This document shows positions 1 through 8,563 of a DNA stretch of 47,551 nt, one piece after another. Both the position numbers and the translations under genes were made by a program. Under the pieces are notes generated by a model. The model was not told where the DNA came from, did not search any database, and saw nothing but the letters and a program-made list of their open reading frames with translations. The stretch spans positions 1 through 47,551 of the forward strand of contig NZ_JALQCW010000091.1 in assembly GCF_023241715.1 (NCBI RefSeq), written 5' to 3'. Source of the DNA: Pseudomonas morbosilactucae (GTDB taxonomy: Bacteria; Pseudomonadota; Gammaproteobacteria; Pseudomonadales; Pseudomonadaceae). How positions within the stretch are numbered: position 1 is the stretch's first letter; each line of letters begins with the position of its first letter.

Positions 1-196
1 CACCGACGTCCCCTTGTAGGAGTCGGCTTGCCGGCGAAGGGCCCTTGAGCCTTGCGTTGCCTTGGCGGACGTCATCGCTGGCGAGCCAGCTCCTACACCA
101 CCGATATTCCCTTGTAGGAGCCGGCTTGCCGGCGATAGGCCCTTGAGCCTTGCATGGCCCTGGCGGACGCCCTCGCTGGCGAGCCAGCTCCTGCAA
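1..196. repeat. Tandem pair of REP-type inverted repeats
   Basis: Two direct copies of a roughly 98-bp unit start at 1 and 99, each opening with CACCGA. Each unit has a left arm TGTAGGAG(T/C)CGGCTTGCCGGCGA and, about 45 bp on, an inverted arm TCGCTGGCGAGCCAGCTCCT. This is the layout of paired REP elements (BIME or REPIN) common in fluorescent pseudomonads. The arms can fold as hairpins. The family assignment rests on recognition of the GTAGGAGC and GCTTGCCGGCGA cores, not on a search. Confidence 0.85.
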
Positions 197-503
197 CAGC
201 GGGTGGGGCGGTGTTTCTGTGAAGGGTGTTGGCAGGGAGAGAGCAGATTGCATGCCATGGGCCGAAAAAATCGCTGCAGCCCTTGTAGGGCGTGGTGTAC
301 AGCGTTTTTGCCAGGGACGCTTGCAGGCAGGGGCTGCTGATCTGCGAACAGCCGGGTGCTTACCCGTTGCTGCTCCAGCAGCAGGCCGGATGCAATAAAA
401 CTGCATATGCATTTAAGGAATATTTAAATATTAATTAATAATTTTTTAGTCTAAATATCTTCGTGCACTATTGAGCCCGCGCTTTTACTGCCAGGAATGC
501 ACC
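197..503. other. Gene-free leader of the sigma54 activator gene
   Basis: This stretch holds no convincing gene. It contains a short perfect dyad GCTGCT-CC-AGCAGC near 370-383. From about 400 to 465 it holds a very AT-rich tract including GCATATGC and ATATTTAAATATTAATTAAT, unlike the GC-rich surroundings. The AT-rich part probably contains the promoter of the activator starting at 504. I could not place -35/-10 or -24/-12 boxes with confidence. Confidence 0.5.
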
Positions 504-1580
<1,077 letters not shown>

Positions 1581-1597
1581 CGCGAGCCTGACCCTAG

Positions 1598-1625
1598 CGC
1601 CGTGCCCGGGCACGGGCGTTTTTTA
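1598..1625 (+). terminator. Rho-independent terminator after the sigma54 activator
   Basis: The palindrome CGTGCCCGGGCACG with flanking G/C pairs is followed directly by GTTTTTT. It ends the activator transcript 20 bases after its stop codon and insulates it from the TetR gene. Confidence 0.75.
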
Positions 1626-1635
1626 CCCAAGGTGA

Positions 1636-1664
1636 TTGACGGATGGGCAGGCCTCCTTTATTTT
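1636..1664 (+). promoter_or_regulatory. Sigma70-type promoter of the TetR gene
   Basis: TTGACG at 1636-1641 and TATTTT at 1659-1664 are separated by exactly 17 bases. The palindromic operator begins 2 bases after the -10 box, so it would cover the transcription start. Confidence 0.6.
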
Positions 1665-1665
1665 G

Positions 1666-1681
1666 TGGAACGTTCATTCCA
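1666..1681. promoter_or_regulatory. Candidate TetR operator, copy 1
   Basis: TGGAACGTTCATTCCA is an imperfect palindrome with TGGAA and TTCCA half-sites. It matches 14 of 16 bases of the perfect palindrome at 2348-2363 in front of the MFS gene. Its place at the start site of the TetR gene suggests autorepression. Confidence 0.7.
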
Positions 1682-1696
1682 GTACAGGTGATTGCC

Positions 1697-2278
1697 GTGC
1701 GCCCCAAGGAGTTCGACCCCGACCAGATTGCCGACGCCGCGATGCAGGTGTTCTGGCAGCGCGGTTACGCCGCGACCTCGATCCAGGACCTGGTGGAAGG
1801 CACCGGCCTGAGCCGCAGCAGCCTGTACAACGCCTTCGACAGCAAGCACGGGTTGTACACCTGCGCCCTCAAGCGCTACCAGGAGCGGAGCAACGCCAAC
1901 ATCGTCCTGCTGGCCCAGGACGCCCCGGCCAAGGAGCTGGTGCGCCAGTTGCTGCTGCGTATCGTCGACGATGAACTCGACGACACCCAGCGCCTGGGGT
2001 GCCTGGCGGCCAATGCCGCATTGGAGGTGGCGGGGCAGGACCCGGTGGTGGCCGAGCTTGTGGCGCAGAACTTTCGGCGGGTCGAGGCCGCGCTGGAGCG
2101 GCTCTTGCGCCGGGGCCAGGCGGAAGGCGATATCGACCCCGGCAAAAACCCAGCAGCCTTGGCCAGTTTTGTGGTCTGCACCGTCCAGGGTTTGCGCGTG
2201 CTCGGCAAAGGCAGCGCCCCTGACGAGCGCCGCGAGCGTTTGTTGAATGTACTTGAGGTTGTGCTGCAAAGTATTTGA
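1697..2278 (+). CDS. TetR/AcrR family transcriptional repressor
   Basis: A 193-residue ligand-responsive DNA-binding protein. The N-terminal helix-turn-helix spans about residues 10-55 (AMQVFWQRGYAATSIQDL ... GLSRSSLYNAF), and the rest is the variable helical ligand-binding domain. The GTG at 1697 is preferred because AGGTGA precedes it by 5 bases and the product then begins MRPKEFDPDQ, as in many relatives. In-frame starts at 1643 or 1688 would run the coding region through or next to the operator. It probably represses itself and the downstream MFS gene through the two matching palindromes. The inducer cannot be read from the sequence. Confidence 0.85.
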   Translation: MRPKEFDPDQIADAAMQVFWQRGYAATSIQDLVEGTGLSRSSLYNAFDSKHGLYTCALKRYQERSNANIVLLAQDAPAKELVRQLLLRIVDDELDDTQRLGCLAANAALEVAGQDPVVAELVAQNFRRVEAALERLLRRGQAEGDIDPGKNPAALASFVVCTVQGLRVLGKGSAPDERRERLLNVLEVVLQSI

Positions 2279-2347
2279 TTTATAAAACAATAAGCGTCGA
2301 TACAGACTAAGGTTTGTGCGTCGCTGTGGGAAAAATTTGCCTAGTTA

Positions 2348-2363
2348 TGGAATGATCATTCCA
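2348..2363. promoter_or_regulatory. Candidate TetR operator, copy 2
   Basis: TGGAATGATCATTCCA is a perfect 16-bp palindrome about 78 bases upstream of the MFS start codon. It shares both TGGAA/TTCCA half-sites with copy 1 at 1666-1681. This suggests that the TetR protein between the two sites controls the transporter. Confidence 0.75.
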
Positions 2364-2440
2364 AAAAACAAAGGCCCGTTGCTGGTGCTCATCAAGCCTG
2401 GCGAGTGGCCTTTTATCACCCAAGAAAAGGAGGGTTTTCG

Positions 2441-3649
2441 ATGCCTGATTCGAGTTCCATCCCGACCCCCATCCCCAAGGACCGCTTGCCGATCTGGCGT
2501 TTGCTGGCGTTCACCGTGGCCGGCTTTATGACCATCATGACCGAGACCATGCCCGCCGGCCTGTTGCCCCAGATCAGCCAGGGTCTGGGTATCTCCCAGG
2601 CCATGGCCGGGCAGTTGATCAGCCTGTACGCCCTGGGGTCGGTGGCGGCGGCGATTCCGCTGGTGGCCGCCACTCGCAGTTGGCGCAGAAGGCCGCTGTT
2701 ATTGCTGGCCATCGCCGGTTTGCTGGTGTTCAACAGCCTGACCGCCGTGTCGACCTCGCTCCCGCTGACCCTGGCCGCACGTTTTGTCGCCGGCATGGCG
2801 GCCGGGCTGATCTGGGGCCTGTTGGCCGGCTATGCCCGGCGCATGGTGCCGGAGCATCTGCAAGGCCGGGCCCTGGCGGTGGTCGGCGTGGGCCAACCCC
2901 TGGCCCTGTGCCTGGGGGTGCCGCTGGGCGCGTGGTTGGGCAGCTTGATCGAGTGGCGCAGCATCTTCTGGATCATGTCGGCGCTGGCGGCGCTGTTGTT
3001 GTTCTGGGTGCGCTTCGGGGTGCCGGATTATGCCGGCCAGGCAGCGGACCAGCGCCAACCGGTAGCGCGAATCTTCCTGACCCGGGGCATTCCTGCGGCG
3101 CTGCTGGTGATCTTTGTCTGGATTCTCGCCCACAACATTTTGTACACCTACATCGCGCCGTTCCTGGCCACGGTGGGGCTGGGCGAGCGTCTGGACCTGG
3201 TGCTGTTGCTGTTCGGCCTGGCGTCGATTGTCGGCATCTGGTTCACCGGCCTGCTGGTCGACCGCTGGCTGCGGGGGCTGACCCTGTGCAGCCTGGCGGC
3301 TTTTGCCTTGGCGGCGCTGGTGCTGGGCATCGGTGCTGGCCAGCCACTGGTGATCTACGTCGGGGTGGCCGCCTGGGGCCTGACTTTCGGTGGCGCGCCG
3401 ACCCTGCTGCAGACCGCCGTGGCCGACGCTGCGGGTGAGGGCGCGGATGTCGCGCAGTCGATGCTGGTGACCATCTTCAACCTGGCGATTGCCGGCGGCG
3501 GCCTGGTGGGCGGCCTGTTGTTGAGCAGTGCCGGCGCCCAGGCCTTCCCCTGGGCCATGGCCGCCCTGGCAATGGTCGGCCTGGCCACGGTGTGGGTCGC
3601 CAGCAGCCACGCCTTCAAGCCTGGGCAGCGCCTGGCAAACTGCGGCTGA
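2441..3649 (+). CDS. MFS transporter, sugar- or drug-efflux type
   Basis: A 402-residue inner-membrane protein of the major facilitator superfamily with about twelve hydrophobic segments. It probably exports a small molecule using the proton gradient. The start at 2441 is fixed by an excellent AAGGAGGG at 2427-2434; an in-frame ATG at 2405 lacks a site and would add a polar stretch. The motif SMAGQLISLYALGSVAAAIPL near residue 55 and the early TETMPAGLLPQIS segment are typical of the AraJ/YdhP-like exporters. It follows the TetR gene with a matching operator, the usual arrangement for an inducible efflux pump. The substrate is unknown. Confidence 0.85.
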   Translation: MPDSSSIPTPIPKDRLPIWRLLAFTVAGFMTIMTETMPAGLLPQISQGLGISQAMAGQLISLYALGSVAAAIPLVAATRSWRRRPLLLLAIAGLLVFNSLTAVSTSLPLTLAARFVAGMAAGLIWGLLAGYARRMVPEHLQGRALAVVGVGQPLALCLGVPLGAWLGSLIEWRSIFWIMSALAALLLFWVRFGVPDYAGQAADQRQPVARIFLTRGIPAALLVIFVWILAHNILYTYIAPFLATVGLGERLDLVLLLFGLASIVGIWFTGLLVDRWLRGLTLCSLAAFALAALVLGIGAGQPLVIYVGVAAWGLTFGGAPTLLQTAVADAAGEGADVAQSMLVTIFNLAIAGGGLVGGLLLSSAGAQAFPWAMAALAMVGLATVWVASSHAFKPGQRLANCG

Positions 3650-3688
3650 TACGCCACGCTGTTCAGCACTGGGGGCCAGCACCGACGG

Positions 3689-4531
3689 CTATTGGCCGCG
3701 GGCGCCGGCCTTGCTCAGGGCGATGGCGTCGACCAGGCCATCGATGCCCTGCAGCAGTTCGCGGTTGTCGTGGTCCCAGGGGTGGAAACCCGGCTTGAAG
3801 AACTGTAACCAGGGCAGGGCGATGTTCGGGAACACGCCGCGCCGGCCGTAGAGGTATTTGACCACCCGCCACAGGCCGCGCAGATGGCCGCCGTGCTTGC
3901 GGTCGGCGATCAGCAGGCGCACATGGAAGTCGAACACCACCAGCCAGAACATCAGGCTGGTGAACAGCATGCTTGAGGTGCGGATCAGGTAGCGCTTGGG
4001 CCCGGGCTTGAGCACGGCGTTCCAGACGTCGTAGGACACGGCTTTGTGTTCGGTTTCCTCCAGGGCATGCCACCTCCACATCTGCCGGTAGCCGGCCACC
4101 GAGTCGCCGAAACGGCTGGGGTCGCGCAGCAGCAGGTCGGCGAGGATCGCGGTGTAGTGCTCCAAGGCCACGGTAATGGCCAGGTTGAAGGCCGGCGGGA
4201 AGTGTTTTTTCTGGAACTCGAGGATCGCGCTCAGGCGTCGGTGCAGCAGGTGCGCCGGCAGCCCGGCCGCTTGCAGTAGATCGTTGTAGCGCAGGTGCTC
4301 GCGGCTGTGCATGGCCTCCTGGCCGATAAACCCCTGGATCTGTTTTTTCAACTGCGGGTCGTCAACCCGGTCGCGGTAGTGCCGCACGCTGTCCATGAAG
4401 AACAGCTCGCCGGCGGGAAACAGCAGGGACAGGGCATTGAAGAAGTGGCTGACGTGGCGGCCTTGTTCGTGCCAGTCGCAGATGCGCTCGGCAGGCAGGT
4501 CGGGGCGGATGTCTCGGCGGATGGGCAGCAT
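3689..4531 (-). CDS. PF10118-type 'metal-dependent hydrolase', ferritin-like
   Basis: A 280-residue protein resembling the family annotated as predicted metal-dependent hydrolase. It has repeated acidic/histidine motifs of a helical di-iron fold: FPAGELFF near 40, QEAMHSREH near 71-79, ALEHYTAIL near 122-130 and HALEETEHKAVSYD near 154-167. The ExxH pairs suggest a bound metal pair, so an oxidase or hydroxylase role is as plausible as hydrolysis. It is the last gene of a minus-strand set after the BVMO and the short-chain dehydrogenase, with 33 bases between it and the dehydrogenase. It is convergent with the MFS gene, with no clear terminator in the 39-base gap. Its substrate is unknown. Confidence 0.7.
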   Translation of the reverse strand: MLPIRRDIRPDLPAERICDWHEQGRHVSHFFNALSLLFPAGELFFMDSVRHYRDRVDDPQLKKQIQGFIGQEAMHSREHLRYNDLLQAAGLPAHLLHRRLSAILEFQKKHFPPAFNLAITVALEHYTAILADLLLRDPSRFGDSVAGYRQMWRWHALEETEHKAVSYDVWNAVLKPGPKRYLIRTSSMLFTSLMFWLVVFDFHVRLLIADRKHGGHLRGLWRVVKYLYGRRGVFPNIALPWLQFFKPGFHPWDHDNRELLQGIDGLVDAIALSKAGARGQ

Positions 4532-4564
4532 GGCTGGCGCTCCTCTAAGCAGTCGGTTGCAGGC

Positions 4565-5457
4565 TCACAGGCCGCGTTCGTTGTTGGCCTGGTACACCGG
4601 GGCCTTGTTTTTGTGCGCCCGCAGGCGGCGCGTGGCGAACACCACCAGGGCCTGGTAGACGCTGGGCAGCAGGCGCACGAACAGGTCCAGGGCGTGGGCG
4701 TCGCGGCCGATCAGCACCCGGCGCTTGTTCTTGCGCACGCCGTGGAGGATCACCTTGGCCGCTTGTTCGGCGAGGTGATAAAGAGCTTCTCGAAGTCCTC
4801 GCGGGCCTGCTGCTCGCTGTCGATCAGCAAGCCTTTGAGGTTGTCGTCGATGCGGCTGGTGCGGGCGATGTCGGTGCGAATGCCGCCGGGGTGAACGCAG
4901 GTGGCGGACACGCCGACCCCCAGCAAGTCGAGTTCCTGGCGCAGGGATTCGGTGTAGCCGCGCACGGCGAATTTGGTGGCGTTGTAGGCGCTCATGCCCG
5001 GTTGGGAGAACAGCCCGAACACACTGGAGGTGTTGATCACATGGCCGTCGCCGCTCAGCTTGAGGTGCGGCAGGAAGGCTTGGGTGCCGTGCACCACCCC
5101 CCAGAAATTCACGTCGACGATCCATTCCAGGTCGGCCAGGCTGGTGCCTTCGACCGTGCTCGACAGGGCCACCCCGGCGTTGTTGAAGACCAGGTTGACC
5201 TGACCGTGCTCGCTCGCCGTGGCGGCGGCCCAGTCGAACACCGCCTCGCGGTCGCCGACGTCCAGTTCCCTAGAGGTGATACGCAGCTGCAGCAGGGTGG
5301 CGGCCTGGGCCAGCGCCACGGTCTGTTGCAGGCCCTGGAGGTTTTTGTCGGCCAGGGCCAGGTGGCAGCCTTCACGTGCCAGGGCGATGGCCAGGGCCCG
5401 GCCCATGCCGGAGGCGGCGCCGGTGATGGCCGCGACTTTTCCGTTAAAGCTGTTCAT
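4565..5457 (-). pseudogene. Short-chain dehydrogenase/reductase interrupted by a one-base frameshift
   Basis: The first frame (5457 down to about 4768) encodes a clear SDR. It has a TGAASGMG cofactor loop near residue 12, the NNAG motif near 91, a catalytic Ser in the INTSS segment and YNATK near 158. It then leaves frame and stops at 4750. The missing C-terminus (AAKVILHGVRKNKRRVLIG ... NNERGL) continues in another frame to a stop at 4565-4567. Adding one C on the plus strand near 4768 (TTCCGGCG instead of TTCGGCG) joins them into a normal protein of about 297 residues. The start overlaps the BVMO stop by 14 bases, which suggests translational coupling. It may be a real mutation or a sequencing error. 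The truncated form keeps the active site but loses the C-terminal region. Confidence 0.75.
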
Positions 5458-7015
5458 CGGTGGCGGCCTCGTGCGGGGTCAGGGAGGGCGTTGCAGCGGC
5501 AACCGGCGGGGCGTTAACGCTGGAGTTGGAGCGGGCGCCCAGGTAGTCCTGCAAGTCGAAACGTCGGGTCTGGCGGCGAAAGCTCCAGGTGGAGCCGGGC
5601 CACAGGGTGGTGTTCTTGCCGCTGCGCGGGTCCAGGTACCAACTGCGGCAGCCGCCGGTGGACCAGATGGCGCCGTCGAGGCGTCGTTGCAACTGGAGGT
5701 TGTAGTCGCGCTCGACCCGGGTCTTGACCTCCAGGCTGCCGAGGTCGTGGCGGCGCATCTGTTCCAGGGCCTTGAGGATGTAGTCCACCTGGGCCTCGAT
5801 CATCAGGATCATCGAGTTGTGCCCCAGGCCGGTGTTGGGGCCGATGATCATGAACAGGTTGGGGAAGCCCGGCAGGCAAGTACCCAGGTAGGCGTGTGCG
5901 CCCTGGGCCCAGGCGTCGTGTAGGTCGCGACCGTTACGCCCCAGCAGCAGACCGCGGGGCAGGGGCTCGGTGGCCTGGAAACCGGTGCCGAAGATCAGGC
6001 AGTCGGTGGGGTGCCGACGCCCGTCGACGGTGACCACGGCGTCGGCTTCTATGCGCAGGATGGCCTCGCTAACCACCTGCACCTGAGGGCGAGCCAGGGC
6101 CGGGTAATAGTCGTTGGAGATCAGGATGCGTTTGCAGCCGATGGTGTAGTCGGGGGTCAGGGTGCGGCGCAAGGCCGGGTCCGGCACTTGCCGATGCAGA
6201 TGGCGCAGGGCAACCCGTTGCACCAGTTTCATCCATTGCGGCCGGTGGGCGAAGGCAATGACCCGGCTTTCCAGGGCCCAGTAAAGGGCCGAGCGCGCCA
6301 GCTTCTGGGTCAGCGGCAGGTGCTTGAACAACCAGCGCTCGACCCGGCTCACCGGCCGGTCGGGTTTGGGCAGAATCCACGGCGGCGTGCGCTGGAACAG
6401 GTCGAGGTGGGCCACCTGTTCGGCGATCTGCGGCACGAACTGAATGGCACTGGCGCCAGTGCCGATCACCGCCACGCGTTTGCCTTGCAGGGGGTAATCG
6501 TGGTCCCAGTGCTGGGAGTGGAAGCACTTGCCGGTGAAGCGCTCAAGCCCCGGCAGTGCCGGGATGGCCGGGCGCGACAGGCCGCCCATGCCTGACACCA
6601 GCACCCGGGCAGACACCTGCCGGCCATGGCTGAAACTCAGTTGCCAGCGTTGGCTGGCTTCATCGAAGCGCGCCTGCTCCAGGCCCATGCCGAAATGCAG
6701 GAAGGGCCCGAGGGCAAAACGCTGTGCGCAGTCTTCCAGGTAGGCACGGATTTCCGCCTGGGGCGCGAACTGGCGGCTCCAGTTCGGGTTGGGCGCAAAG
6801 GAAAACGAATACACGTGGGACTGCACATCGCAGGCGCAGCCCGGGTAATGGTTGTCGCGCCAGGTGCCGCCGAGGGCGTCGGCCTGTTCCGCGACGAAAA
6901 AATCCTGGAGCCCGGCCTGCTTGAGCTGGATGGCCATGCACAGCCCGGCGAAACCGGCGCCGATGATGGCGATGTCGATGCTGTCCTGCGGTCCGGGCGG
7001 CGAGTACGCATTCAT
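5444..7015 (-). CDS. Flavin-containing Baeyer-Villiger monooxygenase
   Basis: A 523-residue FAD- and NADPH-dependent monooxygenase that would insert oxygen next to a ketone to give an ester. It has the FAD-binding GAGFAGL at residues 19-25 and the NADPH-binding GTGASA near 185-190. Between them, at 160-171, is FTGKCFHSQHWD, which fits the type I Baeyer-Villiger fingerprint FxGxxxHxxxW(P/D). The ATG at 7015 gives the natural N-terminus; an in-frame start at 7087 adds a non-conserved leader. It is the first gene of the leftward set with the SDR and the PF10118 protein, and is divergent from an alpha/beta hydrolase. This layout suits alcohol to ketone to ester to acid plus alcohol chemistry. AlmA-like long-chain alkane monooxygenases are distant relatives. 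Confidence 0.85.
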   Translation of the reverse strand: MNAYSPPGPQDSIDIAIIGAGFAGLCMAIQLKQAGLQDFFVAEQADALGGTWRDNHYPGCACDVQSHVYSFSFAPNPNWSRQFAPQAEIRAYLEDCAQRFALGPFLHFGMGLEQARFDEASQRWQLSFSHGRQVSARVLVSGMGGLSRPAIPALPGLERFTGKCFHSQHWDHDYPLQGKRVAVIGTGASAIQFVPQIAEQVAHLDLFQRTPPWILPKPDRPVSRVERWLFKHLPLTQKLARSALYWALESRVIAFAHRPQWMKLVQRVALRHLHRQVPDPALRRTLTPDYTIGCKRILISNDYYPALARPQVQVVSEAILRIEADAVVTVDGRRHPTDCLIFGTGFQATEPLPRGLLLGRNGRDLHDAWAQGAHAYLGTCLPGFPNLFMIIGPNTGLGHNSMILMIEAQVDYILKALEQMRRHDLGSLEVKTRVERDYNLQLQRRLDGAIWSTGGCRSWYLDPRSGKNTTLWPGSTWSFRRQTRRFDLQDYLGARSNSSVNAPPVAAATPSLTPHEAATDEQL

Positions 7016-7086
7016 GGTGTGTACCTCGATTGGGGGTGACGCGGGTGGATGACGTTGGTCAGTGAGTGAATATTCAGGATTGCACA

Positions 7087-7134
7087 ATTTAAAAATATGT
7101 TTTAAAAAATTATTTAAATAAATTACCTGAAACA
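7087..7134. promoter_or_regulatory. AT-rich promoter tract upstream of the BVMO gene
   Basis: A stretch of nearly pure A/T (AAAAATATGTTTTAAAAAAT and TATTTAAATAAATTA) lies 70-120 bases upstream of the BVMO start. Similar tracts precede alkB, fadE and the sigma54 activator. It probably includes the BVMO promoter and may be a target of xenogeneic silencers such as MvaT. Exact boxes are uncertain. Confidence 0.4.
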
Positions 7135-7274
7135 GTCATCCACGCCAGCACTCAGTGCCACCCAAGGCCCGCAAGACGACGAACGGGGCTCGCGGCACAC
7201 CGGCAGGACGGCTCGTCGCAACCGGGATCAATCCCGATCCGGGAAGGTGGCGCAGGGATGGGGAGGGCCGCGAT

Positions 7275-8270
7275 ATGCAATGGCTGGTGGTGATAGGAGG
7301 GTTGCTGGTGGGCTCGCTGGCCCTGGGGTTAGTGAGTTTTCGCCTGACCCGGCGGATTGAACAGGCGGTGCCGATCAACGGCCGCTTTATCGAGGTGGGC
7401 GGCGAGCGCATCCACTATGTGGATGAAGGCAAGGGCCCGGCCCTGGTGATGATTCACGGGTTGATGGGCAGCAGCCGCAACCTGACCCACTCCCTGGCGC
7501 CCGCGCTGCGCGAGCAGTTCCGGGTGATTACCCTGGACCGTCCGGGCTCCGGTTATTCCACCCGGGCTCGGGGCGCTGCCGCTGACTTGCCGGCCCAGGC
7601 CCGCTTGATCGCCCAGTTGATCCGCACCCTGGACCTGGGCCAGCCGCTGGTGCTCGGGCACTCCCTGGGCGGCGCGGTGGCCTTGACCCTGGCGGTGGAG
7701 CACCCGCAGTCGCTGTCCGGCCTGGTGCTGGTGGCGCCGCTGACCCATCCCCAGCGCATGCTGCCCCTGGTGTTTCTGTCATTGGCGGTGCGCCCCGGCT
7801 TTTTAAGGCGCTGGGTGGCCCTGACCCTGGCTACGCCCCTGGGCATGCTCAGCCGGCACCAGGCGGTCCGGCAGGTGTTCGCCCCGGACCCGCCACCAGC
7901 GGATTTTGCCGAGCGTGGCGGCGGGCTGCTGGGCATGCGTCCGAACAACTTTTATGCGGCCTCCACAGAGATCGCCCTGGTCAATCGCACCTTGCCCGAC
8001 CTGGTCAAGCACTACCCCGGCCTCAAGCTGCCGGTGGGGTTGATCTATGGCGCCGAGGATCGAGTGCTCGACTACCGCAAGCATGGGCAGGCCATGGCCG
8101 GCAAGGTGCCGGGACTGATCCTGGAGGTGCTGGCAGGGCGCGGGCACATGTTGCCGATTACCGCCGTGGATCCGGTGGTGGCAATGGTGCAGCGCATCGC
8201 CACCGAGGCTCGACCGCAACCCAGTGCGACCCTGTTGTACCCGCCGTTCGCGGCGTCCAAGGCCTGCTAG
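7275..8270 (+). CDS. Alpha/beta hydrolase with N-terminal membrane anchor
   Basis: A 331-residue serine hydrolase. Residues 2-22 form one hydrophobic segment (VVIGGLLVGSLALGLV), followed by positive charges, so the enzyme is probably anchored to the inner membrane or is a non-cleaved export signal. The oxyanion HG is at 61-62, the nucleophile Ser130 is in GHSLGG, the acid is probably in GAEDRVLD near 257-264 and the His in GRGHML near 284-289. The ATG at 7275 was chosen over an in-frame ATG at 7155, which would add 40 polar residues of no known type. Divergent from the BVMO, it could hydrolyse the esters or lactones made by that enzyme. This is inference; haloalkane or epoxide hydrolysis is not excluded. 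Confidence 0.8.
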   Translation: MQWLVVIGGLLVGSLALGLVSFRLTRRIEQAVPINGRFIEVGGERIHYVDEGKGPALVMIHGLMGSSRNLTHSLAPALREQFRVITLDRPGSGYSTRARGAAADLPAQARLIAQLIRTLDLGQPLVLGHSLGGAVALTLAVEHPQSLSGLVLVAPLTHPQRMLPLVFLSLAVRPGFLRRWVALTLATPLGMLSRHQAVRQVFAPDPPPADFAERGGGLLGMRPNNFYAASTEIALVNRTLPDLVKHYPGLKLPVGLIYGAEDRVLDYRKHGQAMAGKVPGLILEVLAGRGHMLPITAVDPVVAMVQRIATEARPQPSATLLYPPFAASKAC

Positions 8271-8563
8271 GGCGGCCTGCAACGGCCGCTTCATGGCCGT
8301 TGCCGATGGCCCTGGCACACCCGGCAACACCCAGCAAAACCGCTTCATCGGTGACATTCAAAACCCCAAGAAAAATAGTTGACGAGCTAACGAAAGCGAG
8401 CTATTTATTTAAAAAAATGTTTTGAATGTTTTTTTTGAAAGTGCAATTGAGCGATTAAAATAATGAAAATAACGCCTTTTGACTTACCTGCTTGTTCTGC
8501 TGTTTCTGACCCTGCCCACCGCCTCGAAGCGCTGGCCGGCACCGTGATTTTGCGGAGGCTGCC
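8271..8563. promoter_or_regulatory. Hairpin and AT-rich alkB promoter region
   Basis: A perfect 9-bp stem with a 7-base loop (GCAACGGCC/GGCCGTTGC, 8279-8303) follows the hydrolase stop. It may end that transcript, although it has no T run. From about 8395 to 8475 lies a very AT-rich tract with repeated TGTTTTGAA and TGTTTTTTTTGAAA, the likely alkB promoter and control region. No gene was found here. A GGAGG site at 8554-8558 serves alkB. Confidence 0.45.

Noticed and set aside
62..398. Two short overlapping frames in the REP region
   Set aside because: They run through REP arms, lack ribosome sites and have Cys/Arg/Trp-rich compositions typical of non-coding DNA.
7146..7170. A TGGCAC-like sequence on the minus strand upstream of the BVMO
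   Set aside because: No TTGC element follows at the right distance; the spacing is wrong for sigma54.
8538..8558. A -24/-12-like GGCAC...TTTTGC sequence just before alkB
   Set aside because: GG and GC are 12 bases apart instead of 10, and it would leave almost no leader before the ATG.
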